The notes beneath the pieces are model-generated. The model saw nothing but the letters and a program-made list of their open reading frames with translations, searched no databases and was not told the DNA's origin. From NCBI GenBank assembly GCA_964438715.1, contig CAYTLQ010000171.1:1-33968 (forward strand): 33,968 nucleotides of DNA. The letters are read 5' to 3'. This DNA is from CAYTLQ01 sp964438715 (GTDB lineage Bacteria > Bacteroidota > Ignavibacteria > Ignavibacteriales > Ignavibacteriaceae). Both the position numbers and the translations under genes were made by a program. This document shows, one piece after another, positions 33,154 through 33,968 of the stretch; the stretch's first letter is position 1; each line of letters begins with the position of its first letter.

Positions 33154-33968
33154 CAGGATAAATATTGCCTGAGTATTTCTGAAGTGGCGTTAAATGATTT
33201 CTTTAATGCAGTCAATTTATCCCCGATTTTGTTAAGTTCGTTATTTTTTCCTGCAAATTCAATTTCCTTAGCAATATCTCCCATTTGTTTTGCGCCTATA
33301 CTGTAACTTGCGCCTTTTACTGTATGTGACTCTGAAACAATGGAGGGAAGGTTTTTTTGCGCAAAAAGATCCTCTAATCGTTCAATCCTTTTTTTGGTAT
33401 CGGATAAATATGTACTTAACAATTCTTGCTGGAAATCTTTATCATCAGCGCTGATACTCGAAAAATGTTCCCGATCAAACAAATCCGCCTCTACAGGTAT
33501 TGTCTCTGCCGGTGGTTCTTCTTGCACTACGGAATAATCAATCTCAAACCATTTGTCAAGCATTGAAATCAGATCCTGATTTTTGATTGGTTTGGTGATA
33601 TAATCATTCATACCAGCTGCAAGGCACTTCTCACGATCGCCTGCAAGGGCATGTGCAGTAAGAGCAATAATCGGCAATGCGGAAAATTTGGGACCAAGCT
33701 GACGGATTTTTTGTGTGGCAGTAAAACCATCCATGCCTGGCATCTGAATATCCATAAGAATAAGGTTATATTTATTCCCACTCTTCATCATTACCTCCAC
33801 AGCCTCTAAACCATTTGAAACAGCGTCGTCCATAAAACCGGCATCGGTGAGTATCCTCAGAACTACCTTTTTTTTTACCGCCTTATCTTCATCTATCCGA
33901 CTCCTGTATTTGCTCCTTTCCTTTTTTACATCCTCTGTCTGCACCTGCTTCTTCTCCTCTTCAGGTTT
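33153..33968 (-). CDS. Receiver plus Hpt protein, 5' end outside window (probable hybrid kinase C-terminus)
   Basis: The frame is open to the window edge, so the true start lies outside; a GTG at 33942-33944 could start a shorter form, but the codons before it (KPEEEKKQ) are also coding-like. From that GTG: a receiver domain (about 10-132) with Asp65 in LILMDIQMPGMDG, a Thr/Ala switch region LTAHAL and Lys118 in ITKPI, then an Hpt domain (about 155-263) with the phospho-His207 in SESHTVKGASYSIGA. The first receiver strand is unusual: RIDEDKAVKKKVV instead of the common I-x-V-E-D-N-x-V-N-Q-K pattern, though an E-D pair remains. This is the typical tail of a large hybrid kinase that passes phosphate on. 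Confidence 0.85.
   Translation of the reverse strand, partial: KPEEEKKQVQTEDVKKERSKYRSRIDEDKAVKKKVVLRILTDAGFMDDAVSNGLEAVEVMMKSGNKYNLILMDIQMPGMDGFTATQKIRQLGPKFSALPIIALTAHALAGDREKCLAAGMNDYITKPIKNQDLISMLDKWFEIDYSVVQEEPPAETIPVEADLFDREHFSSISADDKDFQQELLSTYLSDTKKRIERLEDLFAQKNLPSIVSESHTVKGASYSIGAKQMGDIAKEIEFAGKNNELNKIGDKLTALKKSFNATSEILRQYLS

Overview
The window looks like chromosomal DNA from a Gram-negative bacterium of the Bacteroidota/Chlorobiota (FCB) lineage. The main evidence is a fused LpxC-FabZ gene, which is typical of that lineage, together with LpxA, an LptD-type outer-membrane barrel, an ISAon1-like transposase tail and weak Shine-Dalgarno use. A placement near Ignavibacteria or a related group is an inference. 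No rRNA, tRNA or CRISPR array is visible.

Layout. (1) 1-150: the right end of an insertion sequence cut by the window edge. (2) 181-11968: a long minus-strand block. In transcription order it encodes a membrane-anchored methyltransferase, a YfhO-type membrane protein, an oligosaccharide flippase, two paralogous methyltransferases flanking an FkbM-type methyltransferase, a glycosyltransferase, a small protein resembling the Rho inhibitor Rof, a sugar nucleotidyltransferase, MetK and AhcY, closed by a clear intrinsic terminator. This reads as a surface-glycan assembly cluster rich in methyl transfer, continuous on the same strand with SAM synthesis and SAH removal. (3) 12077-16791: a decayed IS left end, then three AT-rich, separately spaced minus-strand genes. 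They encode a NucS-like/DUF5655 protein, an AAA ATPase with a C-terminal nuclease-like domain and an AIPR protein with an N-terminal nuclease motif. This is a probable small defence or accessory island. (4) 17483-25691: a compact plus-strand operon of lpxC-fabZ, lpxA, a lipoate ligase/octanoyltransferase, panB, a homocysteine methyltransferase, ispE and lptD, covering envelope and cofactor biosynthesis. (5) 25709-31425: signalling genes, namely a STAS-HATPase fusion with eroded key residues, an orphan sugar-binding lipoprotein and a large hybrid histidine kinase convergent with it. (6) 31572-33968: a dCMP deaminase, a gene-free stretch full of short palindromic and tandem repeats, a DUF123 GIY-YIG-like protein, and the C-terminal receiver-Hpt part of another phosphorelay protein that runs off the window.

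The best candidates for something not well described are the Rof-like gene inside the glycan cluster, the nuclease-rich trio beside the IS relic, the degenerate STAS-HATPase fusion, and the mosaic repeat stretch at 32258-32601, which contains an exact 16-bp-period tandem. All functional statements come from reading motifs by eye; no database search was possible.
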